Of a stretch of DNA of 64,000 bases, positions 1 through 10,128 are shown piece by piece. The notes beneath the pieces are model-generated. The model made no database searches. It had not been told where the DNA came from and saw nothing but the letters and a program-made list of their open reading frames with translations. Within the stretch, counting starts at the first letter, position 1, and each line of letters opens with the position of its first letter. A program made the position numbers and the translations under genes. The DNA is taken from positions 1 through 64,000 of the forward strand of contig NZ_JAFBEP010000017.1 of the NCBI RefSeq assembly GCF_016908775.1, in the 5' to 3' direction. The stretch is from Defluviitalea raffinosedens. GTDB taxonomy: Bacteria > Bacillota > Clostridia > Lachnospirales > Defluviitaleaceae.

Positions 1-544
<544 letters not shown>

Positions 545-601
545 AAACGAATATCTGATTTTCTTTTATTATTTTGTATACATTTAAGGAGACGATTATC
601 G

Positions 602-1798
602 ATGAATATTCTTGTAATTAATTGTGGAAGTTCTTCTCTTAAATATCAATTAATTAATATGAATGAAGAAAAAGTATATGCAAAGGGTTTATGTGAAAGA
701 ATCGGTATAGATGGTTCCAGACTTAAACATACACCTTCTGGAAAAGATACGATCATAATTGAAGCACCTATGCCAAATCATAAGGAAGCGGTAAAAATGG
801 TTTTAGATGCTTTAACCCATGAAGAATACGGAGTTGTTAAAAGCATGGATGAAATATCTGCTGTTGGACACAGAGTTGTTCATGGCGGAGAAAGCTTCAG
901 CGAATCCGTTATAATAGATGAAGAAGTTAAAAAAGCGATAGAAGCTTGCAGTGAGCTAGCTCCATTACATAATCCACCAAACTTAATTGGAATTGAAGCT
1001 TGTCAGCATTTGATGCCAAATACACCTATGGTAGCTGTGTTTGATACTGCTTTCCACCAAACGATGCCCAATTACGCATATTTATATGCTATACCATATG
1101 AATTGTATGAAAAACATAAGATCAGACGCTATGGATTCCATGGAACATCTCATAAATATGTTGCTTACAGAGCAGCTGAATTGCTTGGAAAACCAATTGA
1201 AGAATTGAAAATTGTTACTTGCCATTTAGGAAATGGTGCGAGTGTATGCGCAGTGAAAAATGGAAAATCTGTTGATACCAGTATGGGCTTTACTCCTTTG
1301 GCAGGTTTAGTTATGGGAACACGCTGTGGAGATATCGATCCAGCAATTGTAACTTACTTGCAAGATAAAGAAAACCTTTCTGCTCAAGAAGTAGACAACT
1401 TGCTTAATAAAAAATCCGGTGTTCTTGGATTGTCAGGAATATCCAGCGATTTCAGGGATATTGAAGATGCAGTAAAAGAAGGCAATGAAAAAGCAGCGGT
1501 TACAATGGATGTGTTCAATTATATTGTTGCAAAATATGTAGGTGCTTATGCTGCAGCTATGAACGGTCTTGATGCAATAGTCTTTACTGCAGGTTTAGGA
1601 GAAAACAATCATGAAGTACGTAGAGATGTGTGTAAATATTTAGAGTTCCTTGGAGTTAAAATTGACGAAGAAAAAAATCAATGCAGAGGTGTAGAAAGAG
1701 ATTTCTCTGCAGAAGGAGCAAAGATACGTACATTAGTGATTCCTACCAATGAAGAGCTGATGATCGCTCGCGAAACAAAGAATTTGCTCAAAAAATAA
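602..1798 (+). CDS. ackA: Acetate kinase
   Basis: AckA transfers phosphate from acetyl phosphate to ADP, giving ATP and acetate in the cytoplasm, the last step of fermentative substrate-level phosphorylation. The 398-residue length is normal. The N-terminus [17 protein letters not shown] is the ASKHA phosphate-binding loop. Further signatures are [12 protein letters not shown], the catalytic-region [22 protein letters not shown], and [13 protein letters not shown] near the C-terminus. The start at 602 follows AAGGAGACG with good spacing. It lies 57 bp after the broken pta, with which it normally forms an operon, and no separate promoter is evident. It ends just before the rpmF promoter. Confidence 0.97.
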   Translation: MNILVINCGSSSLKYQLINMNEEKVYAKGLCERIGIDGSRLKHTPSGKDTIIIEAPMPNHKEAVKMVLDALTHEEYGVVKSMDEISAVGHRVVHGGESFSESVIIDEEVKKAIEACSELAPLHNPPNLIGIEACQHLMPNTPMVAVFDTAFHQTMPNYAYLYAIPYELYEKHKIRRYGFHGTSHKYVAYRAAELLGKPIEELKIVTCHLGNGASVCAVKNGKSVDTSMGFTPLAGLVMGTRCGDIDPAIVTYLQDKENLSAQEVDNLLNKKSGVLGLSGISSDFRDIEDAVKEGNEKAAVTMDVFNYIVAKYVGAYAAAMNGLDAIVFTAGLGENNHEVRRDVCKYLEFLGVKIDEEKNQCRGVERDFSAEGAKIRTLVIPTNEELMIARETKNLLKK

Positions 1799-1802
1799 TT
1801 TA

Positions 1803-1831
1803 TTGACAAATAATATTCCTGTATGTATAAT
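1803..1831 (+). promoter_or_regulatory. Sigma-A type promoter for DUF177-rpmF
   Basis: TTGACA at 1803-1808 and TATAAT at 1826-1831 are separated by exactly 17 bp, a perfect match to the housekeeping consensus. The start codon of the DUF177 gene follows 30 bp downstream. Confidence 0.85.
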
Positions 1832-1860
1832 ATCAAGAGTGAGCCTGCAGGAGTGATATA

Positions 1861-2364
1861 ATGATAGTAAATGTATCGAAAATCATTAAAATTCCTGATA
1901 TAACTATGGAATTGTCTTTTGAAGAAAAGATAGATTTCATAGAATCTAGTTCTGGAAAAATAAAACTTCTTAAGCCTGTATATTTTACTGGTACAATAGC
2001 AAATGATGGGAAAGTACTTTATTTGAAAGGTAATCTTTCGACTGTTTTAGAGTTGTACTGTGATCGTTGTACAAAACCAGTGGAGACCTCTTTATCGATA
2101 AATATTGAAGAAAAGTTCAGTAGTGAACCAATCGATGAAGAAGAAATTCATGAAATTAATAGTGGAAGTGAAATAGATTTAACACCAATATTCATTGACG
2201 CTATTTTGTTGAACATACCAATGAAAATAGTATGTGATACACAATGTAAAGGTCTTTGTTCGCAATGTGGACAAAATCTCAATGAAGGTACGTGTGACTG
2301 TAACCAAAATGAGTATGATCCACGATTTGCAGTTCTAAAGACTTTGTTTAAGGATTCTGAATAA
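1861..2364 (+). CDS. DUF177 (YceD-like) protein, 23S rRNA accumulation factor family
   Basis: This 167-residue protein has the DUF177 layout: a beta-rich N-terminal half, a central ELYCDRCTKPVE segment, and a C-terminal Cys cluster (CDTQCKGLCSQCGQNLNEG) ending in CDCN. The paired CxxC motifs suggest a metal site. In E. coli and plants the family is needed for 23S rRNA accumulation, and the gene almost always sits directly before rpmF, as here. The start at 1861 follows AGGAG at 1848-1852, and the transcript begins at the strong promoter just upstream. The exact molecular role is not known from sequence. Confidence 0.9.
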   Translation: MIVNVSKIIKIPDITMELSFEEKIDFIESSSGKIKLLKPVYFTGTIANDGKVLYLKGNLSTVLELYCDRCTKPVETSLSINIEEKFSSEPIDEEEIHEINSGSEIDLTPIFIDAILLNIPMKIVCDTQCKGLCSQCGQNLNEGTCDCNQNEYDPRFAVLKTLFKDSE

Positions 2365-2424
2365 CTCTTCCACTTTAAGTGCTTTCTATTATAGCAGTTT
2401 TGAGACGGATAAGGAGGTGTAGAA

Positions 2425-2601
2425 ATGGCTGTACCAAAAAGAAAAACATCCAAATCTAGAAGAGATAAAAGAAAAGCAAATTGGAAGTTAACTGCGCCAA
2501 ATTTGGTTGAATGTCCAAAATGCGGAGAAGCTATGATGCCTCATAGAGCATGTAAAGCTTGTGGAACATATAATAAGAGAGTAGTATTAGACGTAGAATA
2601 G
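2425..2601 (+). CDS. rpmF: 50S ribosomal protein L32
   Basis: This short gene of 58 codons encodes ribosomal protein L32 of the large subunit. It begins MAVPKRKTSKSRRDKRKANW and carries two zinc-ligand pairs, CPKC and CKAC, so it is the Zn-binding (C+) form rather than a cysteine-free paralogue. AAGGAGGTG at 2411-2419 is an ideal ribosome site for the ATG at 2425. It lies 60 bp after the DUF177 gene and is followed by a hairpin, so the two genes form a compact transcription unit. Confidence 0.96.
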   Translation: MAVPKRKTSKSRRDKRKANWKLTAPNLVECPKCGEAMMPHRACKACGTYNKRVVLDVE

Positions 2602-2610
2602 TAAAAATTA

Positions 2611-2636
2611 AAAGACAGCTTTGGCTGTCTTTTATT
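2611..2636 (+). terminator. Intrinsic terminator after rpmF
   Basis: AAAGACAGC at 2611-2619 pairs with GCTGTCTTT at 2624-2632 around a four-base loop, followed by a short T-rich tail. The tail is short, so some readthrough into plsX is possible. Confidence 0.75.
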
Positions 2637-2696
2637 GTACATAAAAACTTTTTTTGACTTCCTAATAAATGTCCCTGGGACAGAATGGAGGATAAT

Positions 2697-3695
2697 ATGT
2701 CAGATCAAGTAATTGTTGCTGTGGATGCCATGGGTGGTGATCATGCTCCCCGTGAAATAGTAAAAGGCTGCATTGAAACGACAAATCTGGATGACATCAA
2801 AATTATTTTAGTTGGAAACGAAGATCAAATTAAAAATGAATTAAGTCAATATACTTATGATCAATCCAAAATATCCATTGCTCATGCTTCCGAAGTCATC
2901 ACAATGGAAGATTCTCCTGTGACTGCTATAAGAAAGAAAAAAGACTCCTCAATGGTTGTTGGATTAAATCTTTTAAAACAGAAAGAAGCAGATGCTTTTA
3001 TTTCCGCTGGAAATACTGGAGCACTCTTGGCAGGAGGTACTTTTCTTGTGGGACGTATCAAAGGAGTAGAACGACCTGCTCTTGCTCCTCTTATTCCCAA
3101 TAAGAAAGGTTTTTCTTTGTTGATCGATTGTGGTGCTAACATGGATTCAAAGCCTGGTTATTTAGCTCAATTTGCTCAAATGGGTTCGATTTATATGGAA
3201 AAAATTATGGGTATTTCTTCCCCTAAAGTAGGATTGGTTAACGTAGGTGCAGAAAAAGAAAAAGGAAATCAATTAACAAAAGAAGCCTACTCACTCATTG
3301 AGGCATTGGATGTTAATTTTATAGGAAACATAGAAGCAAGAGATATCCCTTACGGGGAAGCAGATGTTATTGTATGCGATGCATTTACAGGTAACATCAT
3401 TTTAAAATATACAGAAGGATTTGGGCTTGCTTTATTTGACATCATAAAAGAAGAACTCACAAGAAACACGTCATCAAAAATTGGTGCGTTGCTTTCCAAG
3501 TCAGCTTTTAAGCGAGTGAAGAATAGATTTGATTACACTGAATATGGCGGAGCACCTATGTTGGGACTTCAGGGATTAGTTGTAAAAGCCCATGGCAGTT
3601 CAAATGCCAAAGCAATTGGAAGTGCTATTCGCCAAGCCATAAAATTTAAAGAGCAGAAAATTGTAGATCAAATTGAGCAAAAAATAAACCAATAA
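2697..3695 (+). CDS. plsX: Phosphate acyltransferase PlsX
   Basis: PlsX converts acyl-ACP and phosphate to acyl phosphate, the donor used by PlsY in the first acylation of glycerol-3-phosphate. The family N-terminus [12 protein letters not shown] is clear, followed by [12 protein letters not shown] and [14 protein letters not shown]. The 332-residue length is typical. The ATG at 2697 is preferred over the one at 2685 because GGAGG at 2687-2691 sits five bases before it and overlaps the earlier codon. In B. subtilis plsX is flanked by fapR and fabD/fabG, all absent here, and acpP follows directly. No convincing FapR operator was seen. Confidence 0.95.
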   Translation: MSDQVIVAVDAMGGDHAPREIVKGCIETTNLDDIKIILVGNEDQIKNELSQYTYDQSKISIAHASEVITMEDSPVTAIRKKKDSSMVVGLNLLKQKEADAFISAGNTGALLAGGTFLVGRIKGVERPALAPLIPNKKGFSLLIDCGANMDSKPGYLAQFAQMGSIYMEKIMGISSPKVGLVNVGAEKEKGNQLTKEAYSLIEALDVNFIGNIEARDIPYGEADVIVCDAFTGNIILKYTEGFGLALFDIIKEELTRNTSSKIGALLSKSAFKRVKNRFDYTEYGGAPMLGLQGLVVKAHGSSNAKAIGSAIRQAIKFKEQKIVDQIEQKINQ

Positions 3696-3707
3696 TGCAT
3701 TTTCATA

Positions 3708-3736
3708 TTGACTGCTTAATGAGTATATACTATTAT
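3708..3736 (+). promoter_or_regulatory. Putative promoter for acpP
   Basis: TTGACT at 3708-3713 and TATTAT at 3731-3736 are 17 bp apart, in the 71-bp gap between plsX and acpP. This would let acyl carrier protein be made in excess of PlsX. Confidence 0.65.
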
Positions 3737-3766
3737 CAAAGTATAAAATCTGGAAGAGGTGATTAC

Positions 3767-4003
3767 ATGATACTTAAAAGAGTGAAAGAAATTATTGCTG
3801 AACAACTTAATATTCAAGAATCAGAAATTACCGAAGAAACATCTTTTCAAGATGATTTAGGCGCAGATTCCTTGGATATTTTTCAAATTATTATGGCATT
3901 AGAAGAAGAATTTGATATGGAAATTTCAAATGAAGATGCAGAAAAAATTACAACTGTAGGTGATGCAGTGGAATATATTAAAAATGCAGTTGCTTCTGAA
4001 TAA
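3767..4003 (+). CDS. acpP: Acyl carrier protein
   Basis: AcpP carries growing acyl chains on a 4'-phosphopantetheine arm during fatty acid synthesis and supplies acyl-ACP to PlsX. The 78-residue protein has the modification motif [18 protein letters not shown], with the serine that accepts the prosthetic group in the DSL triplet, and a helical ACP fold throughout. The ATG at 3767 follows GAAGAGGTGAT. The longer open frame upstream begins inside the promoter and is not used. It has its own promoter and terminator and sits between plsX and rnc, the B. subtilis order minus fabD and fabG. Confidence 0.96.
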   Translation: MILKRVKEIIAEQLNIQESEITEETSFQDDLGADSLDIFQIIMALEEEFDMEISNEDAEKITTVGDAVEYIKNAVASE

Positions 4004-4030
4004 AAAGTCCTCTAAAAGGGACTTTTATTA
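4003..4030 (+). terminator. Intrinsic terminator after acpP
   Basis: AAAAGTCC at 4003-4010 pairs with GGACTTTT at 4019-4026. The T-rich stretch formed by the 3' arm continues as ATTATTG. It lies between acpP and the rnc ribosome site and may act as a partial terminator. Confidence 0.7.
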
Positions 4031-4061
4031 TTGTATAAAAAATTTATGGAGGCAAGAAATA

Positions 4062-4766
4062 ATGAAAAAATCGAATCCCAGAAAAATTGAGGATTTAGAA
4101 AAGATCATCGACTATTCATTTAAAGATAAGAACTGGATCATTGAGGCTTTGACACACAGTTCGTACTCCAATGAAAGTAAAAAACAGTATCTTCCTAATA
4201 ATGAACGATTAGAATTCCTTGGAGATGCTATTTTGGATTTAATTATCAGTGATTATATTTTTCATAAATATCCTGATATGCCTGAAGGAGAATTAACGAA
4301 ACTCCGGGCAAGTATAGTATGTGAGCCCTCCTTGGCAGATGCAGCTTTAAAAATTCATTTGGGTGATTTTATTTATCTTGGAAAAGGTGAAGAATTATCT
4401 GGCGGACGAGAACGGGTTTCCATTCTGGCAGATACTTTTGAAGCTTTATTAGGCGCAATTTACCTTGATGGAAAGATGGAAAGTGCCATTAAGTTTGTAC
4501 AAAAAGTATTAATTCCGTCCATCGAGTTCATCAAAAATAATCATATGTACATGGATTATAAAACCTTACTGCAAGAGAAAATTCAAAAAACCAGTTCCTC
4601 GCCAATAGACTATCATACAATCAATGAAACTGGTCCCGATCACAATAAAGAATTTTTTGTTGAAGTAAGACATAATGGCACTGTGCTTGGTCAAGGGAAA
4701 GGTAAAAGCAAAAAGGAAGCGGAGCAAAATGCAGCTTTCAATGCACTCCATTCATTCATGAGGTGA
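4062..4766 (+). CDS. rnc: Ribonuclease III
   Basis: This double-strand-specific endoribonuclease processes rRNA precursors and mRNAs. The 234-residue protein has an N-terminal catalytic domain with the signature NERLEFLGDAILD and the second acidic motif DTFEALLGAIYLD, which supply the Mg2+ ligands. A C-terminal dsRNA-binding domain from about residue 160 ends in GKGKSKKEAEQNAAFNAL. The ATG at 4062 is chosen because GGAGG lies just upstream; the frame extends further 5' but runs through acpP. It is followed after 4 bp by smc, the conserved rnc-smc-ftsY order. Confidence 0.96.
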   Translation: MKKSNPRKIEDLEKIIDYSFKDKNWIIEALTHSSYSNESKKQYLPNNERLEFLGDAILDLIISDYIFHKYPDMPEGELTKLRASIVCEPSLADAALKIHLGDFIYLGKGEELSGGRERVSILADTFEALLGAIYLDGKMESAIKFVQKVLIPSIEFIKNNHMYMDYKTLLQEKIQKTSSSPIDYHTINETGPDHNKEFFVEVRHNGTVLGQGKGKSKKEAEQNAAFNALHSFMR

Positions 4767-4770
4767 AATT

Positions 4771-7700
4771 ATGTATTTAAAAAGATTAGAAATACAAGGC
4801 TTTAAATCCTTTGCTGATACCTTGAAATTGGATTTCAATAAAGGTATAAGTGCTGTCGTCGGCCCTAACGGAAGTGGAAAAAGTAATATTGCAGATTCTA
4901 TTAGATGGGTTTTGGGAGAGCAAAGTGCAAAAACTCTTAGAGGCTCAAAAATGGAAGATATCATTTTTGCAGGGACTCAAAACAGAAAACCCCTTGGATT
5001 CGCTGAAGTTACTATTACTTTTGACAATTCTGATGGGAAAATACCTATTTCTTTTGGAGAGGTAAGTATCACTAGAAGAATTTATAGGTCTGGAGAAAGT
5101 GAATATTCTATCAATGGGACCTCCTGCCGTTTAAGAGATATTTATGAGTTATTCATGGATACAGGTGTGGGGAAAGAAGGTTACTCCATTATTGGACAAG
5201 GTCAGATTGATAGAATACTCAGTAGTAAACCAGAAGACAGAAGGTTCCTATTTGAAGAAGCAGTGGGTATTGTAAAGTATAAAAATAGAAAACTGGAAGC
5301 AGAAAAAAAATTAGAAATTGAAAGACAGAATTTAATACGGGTAGAAGATATCATTTCCGAACTGGAAAAGCAAATACAACCTTTATCCCTTCAGGCAGAA
5401 AAGGCTAAAGAATATTTAAGTATTAAAGAAAAACTAAAAATCGTTGATTTAAACATCTTTATTGAAGAAGCAGACCAATTAAGAAAGGAATTAACCACTT
5501 TAGAAGAATCCTCTTCTATTAATGAAGAAGAGTTAATGCGTCAAAAAAATTTTTTGTCTGATCAAAAAGAAGAATACGCCAGAATTCGACAAGAAATAGA
5601 TAAGACGGAAGAAGAAATCTTTCAAATTCAAAATAATATTTCAGATATTAAAACTTTAATTGAAAAAATAGAAGGAGATAACAAAGTTATTCTTCAGGAA
5701 ATTCATCATCTAAGTCAAGATATCCGAAGACTTCAAAACGAATGCGAACAGCTCCAGGGCAAAGTTGTTCAAAAAGATGAAGAAAAAGTTCAGCTTTCTT
5801 TTAAAGCTAATGGGATTACATTAGAATTAAAAAGTAAAAAAGCGATTTTAGAAGAAAAGGAACATCATTTTAACGAGCTTACGAAATTACTGTCTGCCAG
5901 TGAAACGGAAATTGAGAGATTTAAATCTGATATTATCGAAAAAATGAATCAGTCCTCAGATTTAAAAAGCAACATTCAAAAAATGAAAGGCCTTTTGGAG
6001 CAAATAGAAAATCGTAGGAATCAGATTGAAACAGAAAAAAGCCGTATTAAAAGTCAATATAAAGAACAAGAGGTTCATTTAAAAGCTCTTAATAAAATTC
6101 ATGAAGACAAGCAAAGTAAAATCCAGATTTTACAAAAGGATATAGATGAACTCAAGGTTCAAAATAAACAGATTCTTGAAGCCATCCAGCAAAAAAACAG
6201 ACATACAAGTGCTTTAACAGAAAAAATGCATCAACTCAAATCCAGGCAGCAGATTTTAGAGCAGATGGAAAAAGAGTTTGAAGGTTTCAGTAAAAGCGTT
6301 AAAAGTATTTTGCGGCTAAAACAAGAGCATCCTGAATCCTGGAAAGGTATTTGCGGTGTGGTTGCTGAGCTGGTTAAAGTTCCCGAAGGATATGAAACTG
6401 CGATCGAAGTTGCTCTTGGAAGCAGTATGCAAAATATTGTTACTACTACTGAAGAAGTATCGAAAAAAGCAATTGAATATTTGAGAAAAAATCAATTAGG
6501 CAGGTCTACTTTTTTACCTCTATCTGCGATAAAAGAAAAAGAATTAGGTAAAGAAAAAAATCAATTGATGCAAGAAGAAGGCGTTCTTGGTATTGCTTCT
6601 TCAATTATTAGTTATGAACCGATTTATCATAATGTTATTTCTTATTTATTAGGCAGAGTAATCATTGTTAAAGATTTGGACTGTGGAATAGCTATTGCAA
6701 AGAAATATGACCATAAATATAAGTTAGTTACTCTGGACGGAGATGTTTTAAACGCTGGAGGTTCTATGACCGGAGGAAGCATCTATCAAAAAACAAGCAG
6801 TATTTTTTCCAGATCAAGAGAATTAAGAGAATTAACCAGTGAGTTGAATACCGTTGTGGATGCATTAGAAGAAGCAAAAAAAGATTTGATCAAGTATGAA
6901 GAAACCAAGAATCAAAATTTAAGCGAAATTGAAAATAAGAAATCAGTCCTTCAAGAGCTGAATATTGAGTTGGTATCAAGAAATCATGAGATTGAACAGT
7001 GTAAAGATGCTCTTTTGCAAATAGAAAATAAGAAAAAGCAATTTGCATTAGAAGAAGAGCAATTAAATATTCAATATGAAGATTTATTGGCTAAACTGTC
7101 CGAAAAAACTAAAGTACTCAATGATATAGAAAAAGATATTGAAGAAATTCATAGCAAAGTAGATACACATCAATCCCATATTCAAAGTGAACGGGCTTTA
7201 AAAGAAGACTTAACTCAAAGCATTACGGAATTAAAAATTCAGATTTCTTCTTTAGAACAAAATAACGATCATATCAGTGAAAATATAGAACGACTGGAAA
7301 ATGAGATTCAAGCTTTAATCTTGGAAAAACATAAAAAAGAAGAAGAAATAAAAAATTGCTATCAGCAAACTGAATTTAAGCAGCAAGAAATACAAGAAAA
7401 CAAAAGTAAAATAGATCATTTATATTTATCTTTACAAGATAAAACTAATAGCCAAAATGCTTTGCAGGAATCTAAAAAAGAACGCTTGGTAAGGATTCAG
7501 GAATATGAAGAGAAAATCAATAAAACTACAGAAAATATTGAACGTATTCAACAGGAAATACATCGTCTGGAAAACAAAAAAACAAAATTTAAACTGGATC
7601 AGGAAAATTTGTTTAATCGTATCTGGGAAGAATATGAAGAAACCTATACCTCTGCTCTAAATTATAAAAAAGATATGGGGTCTATTGCTCAAATGAAAAA

Positions 7701-8355
7701 GCTGTCCGCTGAGTATATCACTCAAATCAAAAGCCTGGGCCATATAAATTTAGAAGCAATCAACGAATATGAAAAAGTAAAGGAACGTTATGAATTTTTG
7801 TCTGTTCAGAGAGATGATATATTGAATGCTGAGCAAAAGCTGCGTAATATTATTCAGGAATTAACAGCTTCTATGGAAAAGCAATTCAAAGAGAATTTTG
7901 CTGTTATTTCTTCTAATTTCAATGAGGTATTTAGAGAATTATTTGGAGGCGGGAAAGGATATCTTCAACTGACAGAGGAAGACAATGTTCTTGAATCGGG
8001 AATCGAGATTATCGCTCAACCTCCGGGTAAAAAACTTCAAAATATGATGCTTTTATCAGGAGGGGAAAGAGCATTGACTGCTATCGCTCTATTATTTTCT
8101 ATTTTAAAAATGAAGCCTTCCCCATTTTGCTTATTAGATGAAATTGAAGCCGCTTTAGACGATGCAAATGTGAATCGTTTTGCCCGTTTTTTAAAAAGAT
8201 TTGGTGATCAGACTCAATTCATTGTTATTACACATAGAAAAGGAACTATGGAAGTAGCAGATACCTTATATGGCGTAACCATGCAGGAACAAGGAATTTC
8301 GAAATTAGTTTCAGTAAAGCTTTCTGATGTAGTGGAAAATGAAGAAGCAAGTTAA
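4771..8355 (+). CDS. smc: Chromosome segregation ATPase SMC
   Basis: SMC forms the DNA-entrapping dimer of the bacterial condensin with ScpA and ScpB (not in this window). At 1,194 residues it is full length. The N-terminal head contains GPNGSGKSNIADSIRW (Walker A) at about residue 32. Two long coiled-coil arms follow, separated by a hinge at about residues 520-670 that includes SWKGICGVVAELVKVPEGYE. The C-terminal head has the ABC signature LLSGGERALTAIALLFS and the Walker B CLLDEIEAALDD. It begins 4 bp after rnc and overlaps no other gene. The ribosome site is GAGGTGAA. Confidence 0.98.
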   Translation: MYLKRLEIQGFKSFADTLKLDFNKGISAVVGPNGSGKSNIADSIRWVLGEQSAKTLRGSKMEDIIFAGTQNRKPLGFAEVTITFDNSDGKIPISFGEVSITRRIYRSGESEYSINGTSCRLRDIYELFMDTGVGKEGYSIIGQGQIDRILSSKPEDRRFLFEEAVGIVKYKNRKLEAEKKLEIERQNLIRVEDIISELEKQIQPLSLQAEKAKEYLSIKEKLKIVDLNIFIEEADQLRKELTTLEESSSINEEELMRQKNFLSDQKEEYARIRQEIDKTEEEIFQIQNNISDIKTLIEKIEGDNKVILQEIHHLSQDIRRLQNECEQLQGKVVQKDEEKVQLSFKANGITLELKSKKAILEEKEHHFNELTKLLSASETEIERFKSDIIEKMNQSSDLKSNIQKMKGLLEQIENRRNQIETEKSRIKSQYKEQEVHLKALNKIHEDKQSKIQILQKDIDELKVQNKQILEAIQQKNRHTSALTEKMHQLKSRQQILEQMEKEFEGFSKSVKSILRLKQEHPESWKGICGVVAELVKVPEGYETAIEVALGSSMQNIVTTTEEVSKKAIEYLRKNQLGRSTFLPLSAIKEKELGKEKNQLMQEEGVLGIASSIISYEPIYHNVISYLLGRVIIVKDLDCGIAIAKKYDHKYKLVTLDGDVLNAGGSMTGGSIYQKTSSIFSRSRELRELTSELNTVVDALEEAKKDLIKYEETKNQNLSEIENKKSVLQELNIELVSRNHEIEQCKDALLQIENKKKQFALEEEQLNIQYEDLLAKLSEKTKVLNDIEKDIEEIHSKVDTHQSHIQSERALKEDLTQSITELKIQISSLEQNNDHISENIERLENEIQALILEKHKKEEEIKNCYQQTEFKQQEIQENKSKIDHLYLSLQDKTNSQNALQESKKERLVRIQEYEEKINKTTENIERIQQEIHRLENKKTKFKLDQENLFNRIWEEYEETYTSALNYKKDMGSIAQMKKLSAEYITQIKSLGHINLEAINEYEKVKERYEFLSVQRDDILNAEQKLRNIIQELTASMEKQFKENFAVISSNFNEVFRELFGGGKGYLQLTEEDNVLESGIEIIAQPPGKKLQNMMLLSGGERALTAIALLFSILKMKPSPFCLLDEIEAALDDANVNRFARFLKRFGDQTQFIVITHRKGTMEVADTLYGVTMQEQGISKLVSVKLSDVVENEEAS

Positions 8356-8371
8356 TATAAGGAGTGAAATC

Positions 8372-9664
8372 ATGGGATTATTTAAAAAATGGTTTGGGAA
8401 AGAAAAAAATCAAAATGAAGAAACGAATGAATTTCAACATTCAGAAGAGCAAAATGAAGCTTCTATTGAAGAAGTTTTAGAGACAGAAGATGAAAATACA
8501 GAATCAGCGAATCCTGAAGACTTTCAAGATACCGATGAAGAGGAAGAAGAAGCAGTAAAAGCAGATGATTTTGAAAACAATGAAGAGAATCTTGTTTCTG
8601 AAGATATTGACATAGACTATGCTCCTGAAACAGATTATGTTTCAGAATCAGACGAAGGTATCAGTGAAGAAATTGATCAGGAGACAAATGAAGAAGGAAT
8701 TGAAGAAACAACTGAGGAAAATCCTAAGCCTAAAGTAGGTTTTTTTGCTAAACTGGTTAAAGGACTTACTAAGACAAGAAGCAACATTATGGATGGAATC
8801 GATCAAGTCCTTAAGTCCTTTAAAAAGATCGATGAGGAATTATTTGAGGAATTAGAAGAAGCTCTTATTATGGCGGATATAGGTGTAGAAACTACACTTA
8901 AAATTATTAATGAGTTAAGAGTAAAAGTAAAAGAGCAAAAAATCACTGAAGCTTCAGAACTTAAAAGACTTCTTATTGATGAGATTTCAACCCTTCTTGA
9001 ACAAGGAGATCATGAAATTCATATCGATGAAAGCCCTACTGTTATTTTAGTAATCGGTGTGAATGGCGTTGGCAAAACAACGACAATTGGTAAGCTGGCT
9101 CATCATATGAAGCAGCAAAATAAAAAAGTATTGCTGGCGGCGGCAGATACTTTCCGTGCAGCAGCTATAGACCAACTGGAAGTATGGGGTAACAGAGCGG
9201 GGGTAGATGTTATCCGTCATCAGGAAAATTCAGATCCTGCAGCAGTGATCTTTGATGCAGTACAAGCGGCCAAGTCCAGAAAAATTGATGTATTAATCTG
9301 TGATACTGCTGGAAGACTTCATAACAAAAAGAATCTGATGGAGGAGTTAAGAAAAATATTCAGAGTAATCAGCAGAGAGTATCCCGAAGCACGAAAAGAA
9401 GTTTTGTTAGTGCTTGATGCAACAACTGGTCAAAATGCATTGCAACAAGTCAAACTATTTAAAGAAGTTGCAGATATTACAGGAATAATTTTAACAAAAT
9501 TAGATGGAACAGCAAAGGGCGGTATCATTATCCCAATCAATTCAGAAATGAATATTCCTGTAAAATACATAGGTGTAGGAGAAGGCATCGATGATCTGCA
9601 GCCCTTTAATCCTAAAGAATTTGCTAATGCCTTGTTTGCAGAAGAAAATAATGACTCCTTGTAA
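8372..9664 (+). CDS. ftsY: Signal recognition particle receptor FtsY
   Basis: FtsY is the membrane-associated GTPase that receives SRP-ribosome complexes and docks them at the Sec translocon. The 430-residue protein starts MGLFKKWFGKEKNQ and has a long, strongly acidic A-domain (about residues 10-125, mostly Glu and Asp), then the N and G domains with GVNGVGKTTTIGKLA (P-loop), DTFRAAA, DTAGRLHNK and TKLDGTAKGG. The ATG at 8372 follows AAGGAGTG and is preferred to a start inside smc. The acidic domain is absent from B. subtilis FtsY but resembles that of E. coli. Its partner Ffh is encoded two genes downstream. Confidence 0.97.
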   Translation: MGLFKKWFGKEKNQNEETNEFQHSEEQNEASIEEVLETEDENTESANPEDFQDTDEEEEEAVKADDFENNEENLVSEDIDIDYAPETDYVSESDEGISEEIDQETNEEGIEETTEENPKPKVGFFAKLVKGLTKTRSNIMDGIDQVLKSFKKIDEELFEELEEALIMADIGVETTLKIINELRVKVKEQKITEASELKRLLIDEISTLLEQGDHEIHIDESPTVILVIGVNGVGKTTTIGKLAHHMKQQNKKVLLAAADTFRAAAIDQLEVWGNRAGVDVIRHQENSDPAAVIFDAVQAAKSRKIDVLICDTAGRLHNKKNLMEELRKIFRVISREYPEARKEVLLVLDATTGQNALQQVKLFKEVADITGIILTKLDGTAKGGIIIPINSEMNIPVKYIGVGEGIDDLQPFNPKEFANALFAEENNDSL

Positions 9665-9673
9665 AAATTTCAC

Positions 9674-9702
9674 TTGACAAAGTAGTGCTTTTTCTATAGA
9701 AT
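9674..9702 (+). promoter_or_regulatory. Sigma-A type promoter for ylxM-ffh-rpsP-khpA
   Basis: TTGACA at 9674-9679 and TAGAAT at 9697-9702 are separated by 17 bp. A small hairpin in the leader (GTAAAG at 9709-9714 with CTTTAC at 9723-9728) lies between the promoter and the ylxM ribosome site. Confidence 0.75.
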
Positions 9703-9755
9703 AGTCACGTAAAGGGTAATTACTTTACACCTGTATAAAATTATAAGGTGATCTT

Positions 9756-10112
9756 ATGGATAATATTTTAAGAATCACTCTTCTCTATGATTTTTATGGA
9801 GAACTGTTAACTGACAAACAGAAAAATGTGTTCGAGTTGTATTATCAAAATGACTTATCTTTGGCTGAAATTGCTGAACAACTCCAAATCAGCAGACAAG
9901 GAGTTTATGATACGTTAAAGCGTTCTGAAAATATTTTATTTCAGTACGAAGAAACCTTGCATTTGGTTGAGCGTTTTCTCGCAAATAAGCAGCGTATTAA
10001 AGAAATGATTCAAATCATGGATGAGATAGAAAAAGACTTTAATAACCCGCAAAAAATCAAAACTCAGATTGGTGATATGAAACAGATTGCATATAAAATA
10101 TTAGATGAATGA
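9756..10112 (+). CDS. ylxM: YlxM-family DNA-binding protein, SRP-operon helix-turn-helix protein
   Basis: This 118-residue protein has a sigma-70 region 4-like helix-turn-helix in its N-terminal half: LTDKQKNVFELYYQNDLS followed by LAEIAEQLQISRQGVYDTLK. The C-terminal half is helical. Genes of this family sit immediately before ffh across Firmicutes, and in streptococci the product has been shown to modulate SRP GTPase activity. Here it opens the transcription unit and ends 16 bp before ffh. The ribosome site is AAGGTGATC. Whether it binds DNA or SRP RNA here cannot be read from sequence. Confidence 0.93.
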   Translation: MDNILRITLLYDFYGELLTDKQKNVFELYYQNDLSLAEIAEQLQISRQGVYDTLKRSENILFQYEETLHLVERFLANKQRIKEMIQIMDEIEKDFNNPQKIKTQIGDMKQIAYKILDE

Positions 10113-10128
10113 TTGGGAGGCTTGATCC

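Noticed and set aside
2654-2682. TTGACT as a possible -35 for plsX
   Set aside because: No acceptable -10 box at 16-18 bp, and no FapR-type inverted repeat could be found.
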